This document shows positions 9,134 through 17,784 of a stretch of DNA of 64,000 nucleotides, piece by piece (the stretch's first letter is position 1; every line of letters starts with the position of its first letter). Below the pieces are notes generated by a model. That model saw only the letters and a list, made by a program, of their open reading frames with translations. It searched no databases and had not been told where the DNA came from. The position numbers and the translations under genes were made by a program. Source of the stretch: Methylobacterium persicinum (lineage in GTDB: Bacteria; Pseudomonadota; Alphaproteobacteria; Rhizobiales; Beijerinckiaceae); assembly GCF_022179525.1 (NCBI RefSeq), contig NZ_BPQX01000014.1, positions 124,001-188,000 on the forward strand, written 5' to 3'.

Positions 9134-9227
9134 CCGTCATTGCGAGCGCCGCGAAGCAATCCGGGAACGCGCTACGTTCTGAGACGGCCCGCTGCCCTGG
9201 ATTGCTTCGCGGCACTCGCAATGACGG
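9134..9227. repeat. 94-bp palindromic repeat, copy 2
   Basis: Arms CCGTCATTGCGAGCGCCGCG and CGCGGCACTCGCAATGACGG. The middle ACGGCCCGCTGCCCTGG resembles the middle of copy 1, so the whole element, and not only its arms, is conserved. Confidence 0.85.
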
Positions 9228-9236
9228 GGGGCAATG

Positions 9237-9264
9237 GCGGTGAGGGTGGAAACACCCTCACCGC
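9237..9264. terminator. bidirectional hairpin between livF and asd
   Basis: Perfect 12-bp stem GCGGTGAGGGTG / CACCCTCACCGC closed by a GAAA tetraloop on the plus strand. It lies between two convergent genes, ten bases past the asd stop, so it can serve both. No clear T tract. Confidence 0.65.
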
Positions 9265-9273
9265 ATTGAGCGC

Positions 9274-10308
9274 TTACGCCGCCGTCTTCGACTTGAGCAG
9301 CCGGCGATTCACCAGCACCTCGGCGATCTGCACCGCGTTGAGGGCCGCGCCCTTACGCAGGTTGTCCGAGACGCACCAGAAGTTCAGGCCGTTCTCGATG
9401 GTGGCGTCCTCGCGGATGCGGGAGATGTACGTGGCATCCTCGCCCGCCGCCTCGTGCGGGGTCATGTAGCCGCCGTTCTCGCGCTTATCGATCACCAGGA
9501 TGCCCGGCGCCGCCCGGAGGATCTCCGTGGCCTGCTCCGGCGAGAGCGGACGCTCGAACTCCACGTTCACCGCCTCGGCATGGCCGATGAAGACCGGAAC
9601 GCGCACGGCGGTGGCCGTGAGCTTGATCTTCGGGTCGAGCATCTTCTTGGTCTCGGCGACCATCTTCCACTCTTCCTTCGTGTACCCGTCCTCCATGAAG
9701 ACATCGATGTGCGGGATCACGTTGAAGGCGATGCGCTTGGTGAACTTGCCGCCCTGCTTGATTTCGCCGGCGGTGAAGACGGCGCGGGTCTGGTTGAACA
9801 GCTCGTCCATCGCCTCCTTGCCGGCGCCGGAGACCGACTGGTAGGTCGAGACCACCACGCGTTTGATGGTCGCCGCCTCGTGCAGGGGCTTGAGGGCCAC
9901 GACGAGCTGAGCCGTCGAGCAGTTCGGGTTGGCGATGATGTTGCGCTTGGTGAAGCCGGCAATGGCGTCGGCATTCACCTCGGGCACGATCAGCGGCACG
10001 TCGGCGTCGTAGCGGAAGGCCGACGAGTTATCGATCACCACGCAGCCCTGCTGGCCGATACGGGGCGACCACTCCTTCGAGGCTTCCCCACCCGCCGACA
10101 TGAGGCAGATGTCAGTGTCGGAGAAGTCGTAGGCGTCGAGGGTTTTCACCTTCAGGGTCTTGTCGCCGAAGGAGACCTCCTGGCCCTGGCTGCGGCGCGA
10201 GGCCAGCGCCACGACCTCGTCGGCGGGGAACGCCCGCTCGGCCAGGATATCGAGCATTTCGCGGCCCACGTTGCCCGTGGCGCCGACGACGGCGACCTTG
10301 TAACCCAT
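9274..10308 (-). CDS. asd: aspartate-semialdehyde dehydrogenase
   Basis: A 344-residue NADP-dependent enzyme that reduces aspartyl phosphate to aspartate semialdehyde, the branch point to lysine, diaminopimelate, threonine and methionine. The NADP-binding start VAVVGATGNVGREML, the DNSSAFRYD segment, the active-site Cys in NPNCSTAQ, the YQSVSGAG segment and the His-containing RVPVFIGHAE motif are all present. Length is usual. dapB, the second lysine-pathway gene here, lies about 9 kb away on the same strand but in another run. Confidence 0.96.
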   Translation of the reverse strand: MGYKVAVVGATGNVGREMLDILAERAFPADEVVALASRRSQGQEVSFGDKTLKVKTLDAYDFSDTDICLMSAGGEASKEWSPRIGQQGCVVIDNSSAFRYDADVPLIVPEVNADAIAGFTKRNIIANPNCSTAQLVVALKPLHEAATIKRVVVSTYQSVSGAGKEAMDELFNQTRAVFTAGEIKQGGKFTKRIAFNVIPHIDVFMEDGYTKEEWKMVAETKKMLDPKIKLTATAVRVPVFIGHAEAVNVEFERPLSPEQATEILRAAPGILVIDKRENGGYMTPHEAAGEDATYISRIREDATIENGLNFWCVSDNLRKGAALNAVQIAEVLVNRRLLKSKTAA

Positions 10309-10634
10309 GTCTCGTCTCCGCGCGTCCTTAACCCGAACGATCCGGGCGTTGCGCTTCTCCTCGGGTTCACGCCGGCGGCGGGATCGTTCGCGCCGGTCCG
10401 TTCCGCCCGCAAACGGGCGCGGCCGCAGGACCGGCCCATGGAGCCGGCGCCGGCGGCCAGGGGGTCAGCAAGGCACAGGAAGGCGGGGGCCTGTCAAGGC
10501 CGCATTCCCGCAACGCAGCATGGTGAAGCGGCGATTCACCCTCTCCGCCGATTTTCCGTCCCCGGAAACGCCTTGGTGGAACGCCCGCGTGCAGGCTGCC
10601 CCTCGGCCAGCGCGCCGGGGCAGGTTGGGAATTC
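10309..10634. other. intergenic region between asd and an unknown gene
   Basis: The space between divergent genes is GC-rich and holds no credible gene. It should contain both promoters, but no clear promoter or operator can be read. Confidence 0.4.
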
Positions 10635-11420
10635 ATGCGGATCGAAGCCATGGACGTCGAGGCGCGGGGGCGGACCGGACGCGGATCGACCGCTCTCGTC
10701 CTGCCGATCCGTTTCGCCGCCGCCGCGGCAGTGATCGCCGGTATCGCACTGGCCGTGCGCGTGCCGCCGCCGCGGGGGGCGATGCCGTCCCTGGCGCCCC
10801 CAGCCCAGGCTCACGCCATCCTGGCCCCCGCGCCTCTGCGCCTCGATGAGCCGGGCATCGACCCCGTCAGGATCGAGCCCGGCCGGATCGACCCGAAGAC
10901 CGGCCTGCGGGAAGACGTCCTCGGACGCGGCAGTTTCGCTGCCATCGAGGCGCCGGTCCTGCGCCTCGCCGTGACGCGGGGCGACGGCGCGGAGCGGAAA
11001 CCGGGTCTGTTCGTGTTGGTGGCGAGGCGGGCGGCCCATGCGGCCCGGGGGGAACTTCCCCTCTCCGTGCTCCGGGCAGGCCAATGGGGCATCGTGCCCA
11101 CCCGCTTCGGCCCCGCGGAGATCGCACAGGTGACCCTCGCAGGCCCGTCGACCCGGAACTGCACGGGTTTCGTGGTGGCTCGGCCGGGGCTGCGCCTCGA
11201 CGGGTTCCTCTGCGCGCCCCTCGGCGGTGCCCCGGAGGCCCGGGCGCTGGCCTGCACCCTCGACGCCCTCGACCTCGACGATCCCGCCGATCCTGCGGCC
11301 ACGGCGCTGTTCCGGCAATCCGGCAGCAACAGCGCGTGCGCTAGCATCCAGACGAGCGAGGCCGATCCCGCCGGGAAGATAGGCTCGATCGCTTTGGTGA
11401 AGGCGCGCACGAAAAATTGA
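10635..11420 (+). CDS. membrane-anchored protein of unknown function
   Basis: A 261-residue protein with one N-terminal membrane segment (IRFAAAAAVIAGIALAV, residues 26-42), then a Pro/Ala-rich linker and a soluble domain of about 180 residues outside the membrane. Three Cys residues (in RNCTGF, FLCAPLG and LACTL) and one near the end (NSACASI) could form disulfides in the periplasm. A segment DPKTGLREDVLGRGSF reads like the start of a folded domain. No family could be recognised. The frame has the high third-position GC of real genes in this window. Confidence 0.7.
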   Translation: MRIEAMDVEARGRTGRGSTALVLPIRFAAAAAVIAGIALAVRVPPPRGAMPSLAPPAQAHAILAPAPLRLDEPGIDPVRIEPGRIDPKTGLREDVLGRGSFAAIEAPVLRLAVTRGDGAERKPGLFVLVARRAAHAARGELPLSVLRAGQWGIVPTRFGPAEIAQVTLAGPSTRNCTGFVVARPGLRLDGFLCAPLGGAPEARALACTLDALDLDDPADPAATALFRQSGSNSACASIQTSEADPAGKIGSIALVKARTKN

Positions 11421-11557
11421 GGCACGAGTGTGGCAAAGCACGCAAGCGCGGCCGTAACCCTGGAACTCTCGGAAGCTTCACGCGTCTTCTCCACAGACGC
11501 GGCGAACTGTTAAGCTTCCGCCGCCACAATGATGGCACTCTCATGCGAAGGACGGCC

Positions 11558-11980
11558 ATGCGCTCCCTCACAATCGCCCTCCTGGGCGCCCTCACCGTTG
11601 CCGGCCTCGGCACCGTGACTGCGGCGCCTGCTCAGGCGCAGGACGGTTTCGCCACCGGTCCGGTCTACCGGGTCAGCCGCCCCCTCCCGATCCGCGTCCG
11701 TCCGCGTTCGTGGCTCGACGCCGGCAACGTGCCCCTGTCGTCGGGCGTTCCCGGCGCCGGCGGCTCGGGCAACCCGGCCACCAATCCCTACCTGATCGCG
11801 GCCTCGAACGCCCTCACCCCGCCCTACGGCCCGAGCGACCGCTACGGCGCCGGGATCCTGCCCGACCCGATCACCAATGGCCCGTTCATCGGCGCCCGGT
11901 CGAGCGCGGTGCGCAACGTTGACCTGTCCTTCGTGGACCGGCTCGACCCGACATCGCCGCTCTACGGCCGCCCGTACTAG
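11558..11980 (+). CDS. small secreted protein of unknown function
   Basis: A 140-residue protein with a classical signal peptide (MRSLTIALLGALTVAGLG, cleavage after AQAQ-type APAQAQ). The mature part is Pro/Gly/Ser-rich with no Cys, and looks like an extended periplasmic or surface protein. The ATG at 11558 has AAGGA seven bases upstream, so it is preferred over the ATG at 11543. A T-tailed hairpin follows the gene. No known family is recognised. Confidence 0.7.
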   Translation: MRSLTIALLGALTVAGLGTVTAAPAQAQDGFATGPVYRVSRPLPIRVRPRSWLDAGNVPLSSGVPGAGGSGNPATNPYLIAASNALTPPYGPSDRYGAGILPDPITNGPFIGARSSAVRNVDLSFVDRLDPTSPLYGRPY

Positions 11981-12002
11981 TCGTCAGCGCAGTCAGGTTA
12001 CG

Positions 12003-12030
12003 GGGCGCGGATCTGGAAGGGTCCGCGCCC
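12003..12030 (+). terminator. rho-independent type terminator
   Basis: Nine-base arms GGGCGCGGA / TCCGCGCCC with a 10-base loop, followed by TTTCGTTTG. It lies 22 bases past the stop of the small secreted protein gene. Confidence 0.75.
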
Positions 12031-12075
12031 TTTCGTTTGCACAAGGCAGATTTTGCTCTCCCTTTAAAACCCTCT

Positions 12076-12168
12076 CCGTCATTGCGAGCGAAGCGAAGCA
12101 ATCCAGGGATGCGCCACGTTTCAAGTCGTCCCGCTGTTCTTGATTCTTCGCTGCACTCGTAATGACGA
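12076..12168. repeat. palindromic repeat, copy 3 (decayed right arm)
   Basis: The left arm CCGTCATTGCGAGCGAAGCG is intact; the right arm has several changes (CTTCGCTGCACTCGTAATGA). Confidence 0.8.
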
Positions 12169-12189
12169 TTGGGAGTTCTCTTCAGGCTG

Positions 12190-13224
12190 CTAAGCCACCT
12201 TCGCGGCGCCATCCCGCCCGTCTGTGACGCCGCCGACCAAGTTGAGCCCGAGCAGGAACTCCGCTGGGAAATCCGTGCGCAGGACGGGCTCCCGCGGCAC
12301 GGCCCCCACCAGCGCCTGAGCGTCGGCCCGGCGGGCGGTGACCGCCTCGGCGACGGAGACGGCCACAAAGGTCAATTCCTGGCCGCCTTGAGCCTGAGCC
12401 AGCCGGCCGAGGTCCGGGCCGATCACGGTGGCGATCTTGGGATAGCCGCCCGTCGATTGCCGGTCCGCCATCAGGATGATGGGCAGCCCGTTCCCGGGCA
12501 CCTGGATCGCCCCCATCGCCACGCCGTCCGAGACGATGTCATGGCCCCTGGCATGGGCGAGGGGCGTCCCGTCGAGGAAGCAGGCCATCCGGTCGCCCCG
12601 GGGCGACACGGTCCAGCGCCGCCCGAGGAAGGCTTTGATTTGGTCCGGGGCGAAATAGTCGTCCTGGGGACCCAGCACCACGCGGATCCATGCCGGGTCG
12701 CGGTCGAGCCACGGCGCGACGAGGCGCTGCGGAGCGCCCTCGCCCACCCGGGCCTGCGCCACCGGGAGGCGGTCCCCCGCCCTCAGCCCCCGGCCGCCGA
12801 GGCCGCCGAGGGCCGAGCGGGTATGGGTCGCGGTCGATCCGAGGACCGGCGGCACATCGATCGTCCCCGCCACGGCGAGGTAGCCCCAGGCACCGCTGCT
12901 ACCGGCGCGCACGGTGAGGGTCCGGCCCGGTTCGAGGGTCAGCGCACAGGCCGGCGGCAGCGGCTCCCCATCCAGGGTGGCCCGGAACCCCACCGAGACC
13001 AGGGCCAGGCCGAGCGGGCCGTCCGACGCGCTCACCGTCACGCCGCCTGTCGAGATCTCGATGGCCGTGGCATCGAGGGGCTTGTCGAGGGCCCGGTTGG
13101 CGGTGGCGAACATCAGCGGGTCCATGGGCCCGGCGGCGGTGATGCCGAACCGGAGGTAGCTCCGCCTCCCGCCATCCTGCAGGGTCACGCCCGGCCCGGC
13201 GGCTTCGATCGCCAGAACGCTCAC
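12190..13224 (-). CDS. pxpC: 5-oxoprolinase subunit C (biotin-dependent carboxyltransferase family)
   Basis: A 344-residue KipA/PxpC protein. With PxpA and PxpB it makes the ATP-dependent bacterial 5-oxoprolinase that opens the 5-oxoproline ring to give glutamate. Visible features are GPGVTLQDGGRRSYLRFGI at the N-terminus, the GPMDPLMFATANR region, AVAGTIDVPPVLGS, and RVVLGPQDDYF, all typical. Its first codon overlaps the pxpB stop by 4 bases, so the two are translationally coupled. Confidence 0.93.
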   Translation of the reverse strand: MSVLAIEAAGPGVTLQDGGRRSYLRFGITAAGPMDPLMFATANRALDKPLDATAIEISTGGVTVSASDGPLGLALVSVGFRATLDGEPLPPACALTLEPGRTLTVRAGSSGAWGYLAVAGTIDVPPVLGSTATHTRSALGGLGGRGLRAGDRLPVAQARVGEGAPQRLVAPWLDRDPAWIRVVLGPQDDYFAPDQIKAFLGRRWTVSPRGDRMACFLDGTPLAHARGHDIVSDGVAMGAIQVPGNGLPIILMADRQSTGGYPKIATVIGPDLGRLAQAQGGQELTFVAVSVAEAVTARRADAQALVGAVPREPVLRTDFPAEFLLGLNLVGGVTDGRDGAAKVA

Positions 13225-13949
13225 CGACGTGCCTCCTCCCGGCGGGCAACCCGCTCCCCCGCCGCTTCGCGGGCGGCGAGCGTGGCGAAGGCGGTGGCGG
13301 CAATCGCTTCGAAGCGGATCTCGTCCCCCGGGGCCACGAAGAAGCTCTCACTGCGCTCTGGCGCATACAGTCGGCAGGGCGTGGCGCCGAGGACGTACCA
13401 GCCGGTCGGCATCGGCACGGTGGCGACGGCCGCGAGGCCGCCGCCGACCATGACGGCATTCGTGGGATGGGGCGGCCGGGGGCTCGGCCGCCGGGCGACC
13501 GCCAGGGCCTCCGGCAAGCCGCCGAGATAGGCGAAGCCGGGGGCGAAGCCGTACATGTAGACCCGGTAGGTCGCCCCGGAATGGATCCGCGCCACCTGTT
13601 CGGGCCCCTGTCCGATGAGGTCCGCCACGGCGGCGAGATCCTCCCCGTGGGGGGCGTCGTAGCAGCAGGGCAGGATCCAACGGGCCGGCGCGGCGGCGCG
13701 GGCCGGCGCTCCCTCCGCCAGGGCCACGACTCGCCCGGCCAGGGTGTCCCGGTCGAGGATGAGCGGGTCGTAGTGGATCATCAGGGAGCGATAGGTCGGC
13801 ACGGTCTCCACGAGGCCGGCCGGCGGGTCCCCCGCGAGGGCGTCGTCCAGGGCAAGAACCCGGTCGCTGATCGCCGGCTCGACCGTCGTGCCGAACTCGA
13901 CCACCAGGGCCGCCTCGCCCGCGTCGAGGATCCGGGGCGTCGCACTCAC
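13221..13949 (-). CDS. pxpB: 5-oxoprolinase subunit B (KipI family)
   Basis: A 242-residue protein. The N-terminal DAGEAALVVEFG and SYRSLMIHYDP-type segment (here TYRSLMIHYDP), the ILPCCYD core strand and the highly conserved YMYGFAPGFAYLGGLPE are family signatures. It ends with PGDEIRFEAI. The GTG at 13949 overlaps the pxpA stop in a GTGA, which sets the start. The reading frame is open far upstream in the pxpA region, but that part is an overlap without meaning. Confidence 0.92.
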   Translation of the reverse strand: MSATPRILDAGEAALVVEFGTTVEPAISDRVLALDDALAGDPPAGLVETVPTYRSLMIHYDPLILDRDTLAGRVVALAEGAPARAAAPARWILPCCYDAPHGEDLAAVADLIGQGPEQVARIHSGATYRVYMYGFAPGFAYLGGLPEALAVARRPSPRPPHPTNAVMVGGGLAAVATVPMPTGWYVLGATPCRLYAPERSESFFVAPGDEIRFEAIAATAFATLAAREAAGERVARREEARR

Positions 13950-14707
13950 GGGCGGAACGGCGCCAGGGTGACGCCCGCCCCCTCGAGCCGGGCGCGGACG
14001 GCGCGGGCCGTGCCGACGGCATGGGCCGAGTCGCCGTGGACGCAGATCGAGCGGATCGGTGTCGGCAGGCGCCTGCCGGAGGCCGTCACGATGGCCCCCT
14101 CCTCCACCATCGCGAGGACGCGCCCGGCGGCCTCGTCCTGGTCCGTGATGAGGGCGCCGGGGAGGCTGCGGGCGATGAGCTGGCCGTCCTCGGTGTAGCC
14201 GCGATCCGCGAAAATCTCCTGGTGGACCTCCAGCCCCGCCGCCTCCCCCGCCGGCACCTGGGCCGTCAGGGCGATGGCGAGCAGGGCGAGGCTGCGGTCC
14301 ACGGCCCGGACCGCCCCCGCGATGGCGTCGGCCACAGCCCTGTCCTCGGCGGCGAGGTTCGCCAGGGCGCCGTGGGCCTTCACGTAGGTGATGCGGTGGC
14401 CGGCATAGGCCGCGAGCGCCGCCGCGGCGCCGACCTGATAGGCGACGAGCCGCTCGATCTCCGCCGGCGAGAACGGCATCCGCCGCCGTCCGAAGCCCCA
14501 TAGGTCCGGGAAGCCGGGATGGGCGCCCACGGCGACGCCCTTCTCCTTCGCCAGCCGGAAGGTGGCGGCCATGATCTCGGGATCGCCGGCATGCAGGCCG
14601 CAGGCGACGTTGGCCGAGGTCACCACGCCGAGCATCGCCGCGTCGTCGCCGCACGAATAGGCTCCGAAGCCCTCGCCCAGATCCGCGTTGAGATCGACGC
14701 TCGCCAT
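13946..14707 (-). CDS. pxpA: 5-oxoprolinase subunit A (LamB/YcsF family)
   Basis: A 253-residue protein that begins with the family signature VDLNADLGEGFG, then SANVACGLHAGDP, VAVGAHPGFPD and TYVKAHGALAN, followed by EIFADRGYTEDGQL and ICVHGDS near the end. These residues coordinate the substrate and metal in the YcsF fold. It is the first of three overlapping genes pxpA-pxpB-pxpC and follows a secreted-protein gene after 54 bases. Confidence 0.95.
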   Translation of the reverse strand: MASVDLNADLGEGFGAYSCGDDAAMLGVVTSANVACGLHAGDPEIMAATFRLAKEKGVAVGAHPGFPDLWGFGRRRMPFSPAEIERLVAYQVGAAAALAAYAGHRITYVKAHGALANLAAEDRAVADAIAGAVRAVDRSLALLAIALTAQVPAGEAAGLEVHQEIFADRGYTEDGQLIARSLPGALITDQDEAAGRVLAMVEEGAIVTASGRRLPTPIRSICVHGDSAHAVGTARAVRARLEGAGVTLAPFRP

Positions 14708-14761
14708 CGCTGCCCTGTCCTCGTGCTCAGCCGCCTCCCCACGCGCCCGCCGGGGACGGAT

Positions 14762-15715
14762 TCACTTGATCTGAATGCTGTCCACCACCTGCCGGAACGC
14801 GGCCAGCACGCCCTCGCGCTGGTCCTCGCGCACGACGCCCACGGCGCGTAGGTAGCCATCCGGGTTGAAGCGGATCGTCTGGGCGACGACCACCTGCTTG
14901 TTGGTGGGCATGTCCGTGGCCCGGGCCACGATCTCGTGCCAGTCGACGCCGTTCGAGCGGTAGCTCTGCGACCGCTCGATGGCGAAGTCCTTCATGGTTT
15001 GGTTGGCGTAGAGGGCCGCGCGGGCGAAGGCGTCCCGTTGGTCGGCATTCGGCGGGGGCTGGATCGCCTGGGCGATGACCAGGATCGGCTGCTCCAGGTT
15101 CTGCATCTGGTCCTTGGGACCTTTGGTCAGCAGGACCGAGTTGCCCGCCAGGACCCGGACGGGTCGGAAGCCAGCGGAATCGGTAATGCGGAACGGCAGC
15201 GCATCCACCTGCTGGGTCAGGGAGAGCGGCGCGCGGATGGCGATGTCGGTGACGAGCTTGCGCATCGTCTCATCGGTTTCCGCGTCGGGCGTCGCCTGCG
15301 CGATGACGAGGCCGGTGACCGTCGGGGTGCCGACGACCACGATCCATTTGTGGACCGCCGGGCCGGGATTGGCCGCATCGGTCGGCTGCTCGCCCGTGTA
15401 GAGCATTGCCTCGTTGTCGCCGACCTTGATCGGCTCCTTCGTCGCGAGGGCGAAACCCTGGTTGCGCAGGTTCGCGTCGGTGAAGCCGGCCACCAGTTCA
15501 GGGAAGGCGTTCGGCGGAAGTTCCACGACGGAGACGGTCGCCCCGCCCTCCTCCCGCTCGAACCCCGAGAAGCGCTTGGACAGGACCATGTCCGACGGGG
15601 GCTCGAAGCCGAAGCGGGATCCTGGCGGAAACACCCGGTCGGCCGCCGCCGCCGACCAGAACCCAGCGAGGGCGAAGACCGCCGCGAGGGGCCACCTGAG
15701 ATCGCGCACCGGCAT
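14762..15715 (-). CDS. secreted protein of unknown function
   Basis: A 317-residue protein with a signal peptide (DLRWPLAAVFALAGFWSAAAA). The mature part begins RVFPPGSRFGFEPPSDMVLS and holds about 290 residues without Cys pairs. The segment KWIVVVGTPTVTGLVIAQ and regular alternation of strands suggest a single beta-rich fold, such as those of other periplasmic hypothetical proteins of Hyphomicrobiales. The ATG at 15715 lies right before the signal peptide; the longer start at 15763 would add 16 residues before it. No function can be given. Confidence 0.75.
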   Translation of the reverse strand: MPVRDLRWPLAAVFALAGFWSAAAADRVFPPGSRFGFEPPSDMVLSKRFSGFEREEGGATVSVVELPPNAFPELVAGFTDANLRNQGFALATKEPIKVGDNEAMLYTGEQPTDAANPGPAVHKWIVVVGTPTVTGLVIAQATPDAETDETMRKLVTDIAIRAPLSLTQQVDALPFRITDSAGFRPVRVLAGNSVLLTKGPKDQMQNLEQPILVIAQAIQPPPNADQRDAFARAALYANQTMKDFAIERSQSYRSNGVDWHEIVARATDMPTNKQVVVAQTIRFNPDGYLRAVGVVREDQREGVLAAFRQVVDSIQIK

Positions 15716-15720
15716 GAAAC

Positions 15721-16203
15721 TCAACGCTCTCCACCTGCCGTCCCCGACGGGACAGACGGACACGATGCGTCCGATGCCCTGGGGCGGGAGTCAAGCGAGG
15801 TAATTCGGTTCCCTCGGTTCACGTTACCGGGGCGGACAACCGGCCGCACGAGCACCGCCATTGCGGCAATCCCAGCGGCGTAGGCAAGGAGGTTCCAGGG
15901 GGAGAAGATCTGCCCCAGAAGGAGTTGGCCGACCAATGTGTGGCGGAAGGCGTCGAGAGCCGGCATGTGCACGAGCCTCGACAGTTCGACGCAAACCGCG
16001 GCAGCGCCGGCGATCGTCAGACAAGCGTACCGTCCCCACCACCTGGGACGGAAGGCGGCAGCCAGGGCGTAGAGCATCATGCCCCACAGGATGCCACCTC
16101 CGTAATGATGGGTGGTGAGCGGGAGGTGCCAGGGCCCGAGCCTTAGCGCGAGACCGGCCAGGATCACGAGGACGGTAATGCCCAAAGCAGCCCGCCGCGT
16201 CAC
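15721..16203 (-). CDS. DUF2809 family membrane protein
   Basis: A 160-residue membrane protein with four to five hydrophobic segments. The family pattern is seen in HHYGGGILWGMMLYALAAAF, then VELSRLVHMPALDAFRHT, then LLLGQIFSPWNLLAYAAGI. The function of DUF2809 is unknown. The GTG at 16203 overlaps the stop of the DUF817 gene as GTGA, which fixes the start. The C-terminus is a soluble, Arg/Ser-rich tail of about 35 residues. Confidence 0.85.
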   Translation of the reverse strand: MTRRAALGITVLVILAGLALRLGPWHLPLTTHHYGGGILWGMMLYALAAAFRPRWWGRYACLTIAGAAAVCVELSRLVHMPALDAFRHTLVGQLLLGQIFSPWNLLAYAAGIAAMAVLVRPVVRPGNVNRGNRITSLDSRPRASDASCPSVPSGTAGGER

Positions 16204-17141
16204 GACGGGCGAACCGCGACAGTTGGCATCTCCTCGTGTCGCCAGCGGACGATGCCCTGTGCACATGCAACCAGGGTATAAGATACGATCATCAGTAGAA
16301 ACCACGACGACAGTTTCGCGGCGGCGACCGGCGACCATCGCACCATCTGATTGGGATAAAGCCACGTGCCGGTGAGGGTCCCGATGTTCTCGGCGAGCCA
16401 GATGAAGAGCGTGACGAGGCCTAGGCCGACGAGGAGTGGCATCCGCCGGTGGCGATGCCAGACCTTGAAATGGATGGTCGCCGGGCCAAAAGCGAGCGCA
16501 GCCACTGCGATCAGGCCGAAGCGGAAATCGAGCCCAGTGTGGTCTGTCAGGAAGTTCGCGTAGATGGCCACGGACAAGGTAATAATCGCCCAGAGGGGCG
16601 GATGGCGTGTAAAGCGGAAGTCAAACAAGCGCCAGACACGGGCGATATAGCTGCCGACCGCCGCGTACATGAAGCCGGTGAAGAGCGGCACGCTGCCCAG
16701 CCGGAAAAAGCTCGCCTCCGGATAGACCCAGGCACCTATGGCAGTCTTGTGGATCTCCATTACGGTGCCGATCACATGAAAAACCAGAATGACGCGAGCC
16801 TCTGCCCACGTTTCCATGCGGAACCATAGTAGCAGGGCCTGGATCATGAGAGCGGCGGCGAAGAGGGCGTCGTAACGGGCGACAGGGAAATGCGCCGGCC
16901 ACATGAGGCGGGTTAGGATCAGTAATCCAAGAAGCAACCCACCAAATAGGCAAGCCCATCCCTGCTTTATGCCGAAACGCAGGAACTCGTAGGCGCCGGC
17001 CGAGATCGGGCCGGAGCTGGTCAGTCTCTTCCCGAGCCGTGTCTCTGTCTCGACGAATCGCGCTATCGCGCGCCATTGCAGAGCCGCGCTCGCTTCGCGC
17101 GGGGGACACTCTTCGGAAGGCTCACGAAGCTCGTCGTTCAT
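16200..17141 (-). CDS. DUF817 family membrane protein
   Basis: A 313-residue protein with about seven to eight membrane segments. Family marks are WACLFGGLLLGLLILT, ARYDALFAAALMIQ, EIHKTAIGAWVYPE, GFMYAAVGSYIARVWRLFDF, YANFLTDHTGLDFRF, and GTLTGTWLYPNQ. The family has no assigned role. Base composition is a little lower in GC than the flanking genes. It starts 5 bases after the alkB stop and overlaps the DUF2809 gene. Confidence 0.9.
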   Translation of the reverse strand: MNDELREPSEECPPREASAALQWRAIARFVETETRLGKRLTSSGPISAGAYEFLRFGIKQGWACLFGGLLLGLLILTRLMWPAHFPVARYDALFAAALMIQALLLWFRMETWAEARVILVFHVIGTVMEIHKTAIGAWVYPEASFFRLGSVPLFTGFMYAAVGSYIARVWRLFDFRFTRHPPLWAIITLSVAIYANFLTDHTGLDFRFGLIAVAALAFGPATIHFKVWHRHRRMPLLVGLGLVTLFIWLAENIGTLTGTWLYPNQMVRWSPVAAAKLSSWFLLMIVSYTLVACAQGIVRWRHEEMPTVAVRPS

Positions 17142-17145
17142 GGGG

Positions 17146-17784
17146 TCACGCCGGCCGTACGCGACGGAGGGTGAGGTTGATCCGTCCGCCCGGCGGCAGC
17201 AGGCCGGGCAGGAGATCCTCCGCCAGAAGGTCGGGCTCGGGATAGATCCGGTCGACCCCGTGGAAGATCAGACGGGAGGGGCCGCCGATGACCAGGGCAT
17301 CGCCGGGCATCAGGCGGACGGAGCGGGTCGGATCGGACCGGGCGAGGCCGCCGTAGCGGAACAGGGCCGGAGCGCCGAGGGACAGGGACAGGACGGGGGC
17401 GCCGAACTCTTCTTCGTCCCGGTCCTGATGCAACCCCATCCGCGCGTCGGGGCCGTAGAGGTTGATGAGGCAGGCTTCCGGCGGGGCCGGATACTCTGCA
17501 AGGCGTTCCCAGGCCGCCAGCGCGGTGGGCGGGATCGGCGGCCAGGGTACGCCGGTCTCGGGGTGGTGCGGCTGGTAGCGGTAGCCGCACTCGTCGGAGA
17601 CCCAGCCCAGCGGGCCGGCATTGCCCATCCGCACGGAGAACGGCTTGCCGGTGCGCGGCATCCGCGGCGTGAAGGGCGGCGAAGCGGCGAAGATGGCGGC
17701 GACCTCCCCGGCCAGCCGGGTCCGGGCCGCCCCGTCGAGGAAGCCCGGATGGTGGATCAGGCCGGGGCGGAGCGCCACGCTCAC
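17146..17784 (-). CDS. alkB: alpha-ketoglutarate-dependent dioxygenase AlkB
   Basis: A 212-residue Fe(II)/2-oxoglutarate dioxygenase that reverses N-alkyl damage in DNA and RNA. The iron triad is visible as His119-x-Asp121 in MGLHQDRDE and His175 in LIFHGVDRI. The 2-oxoglutarate-binding RxNxTxR is present as RINLTLR (201-207). [21 protein letters not shown] is a typical substrate-side loop. Its GTG start overlaps the gpmA stop as GTGA. The usual adaptive-response gene ada is not nearby. Confidence 0.95.
   Translation of the reverse strand: MSVALRPGLIHHPGFLDGAARTRLAGEVAAIFAASPPFTPRMPRTGKPFSVRMGNAGPLGWVSDECGYRYQPHHPETGVPWPPIPPTALAAWERLAEYPAPPEACLINLYGPDARMGLHQDRDEEEFGAPVLSLSLGAPALFRYGGLARSDPTRSVRLMPGDALVIGGPSRLIFHGVDRIYPEPDLLAEDLLPGLLPPGGRINLTLRRVRPA

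Noticed and set aside
13949-14654. Long upstream extension of the pxpB frame
   Set aside because: It runs antiphase through pxpA, is Arg/Gly/Pro-rich and non-conserved; the GTGA overlap at 13946-13949 gives a clear start.
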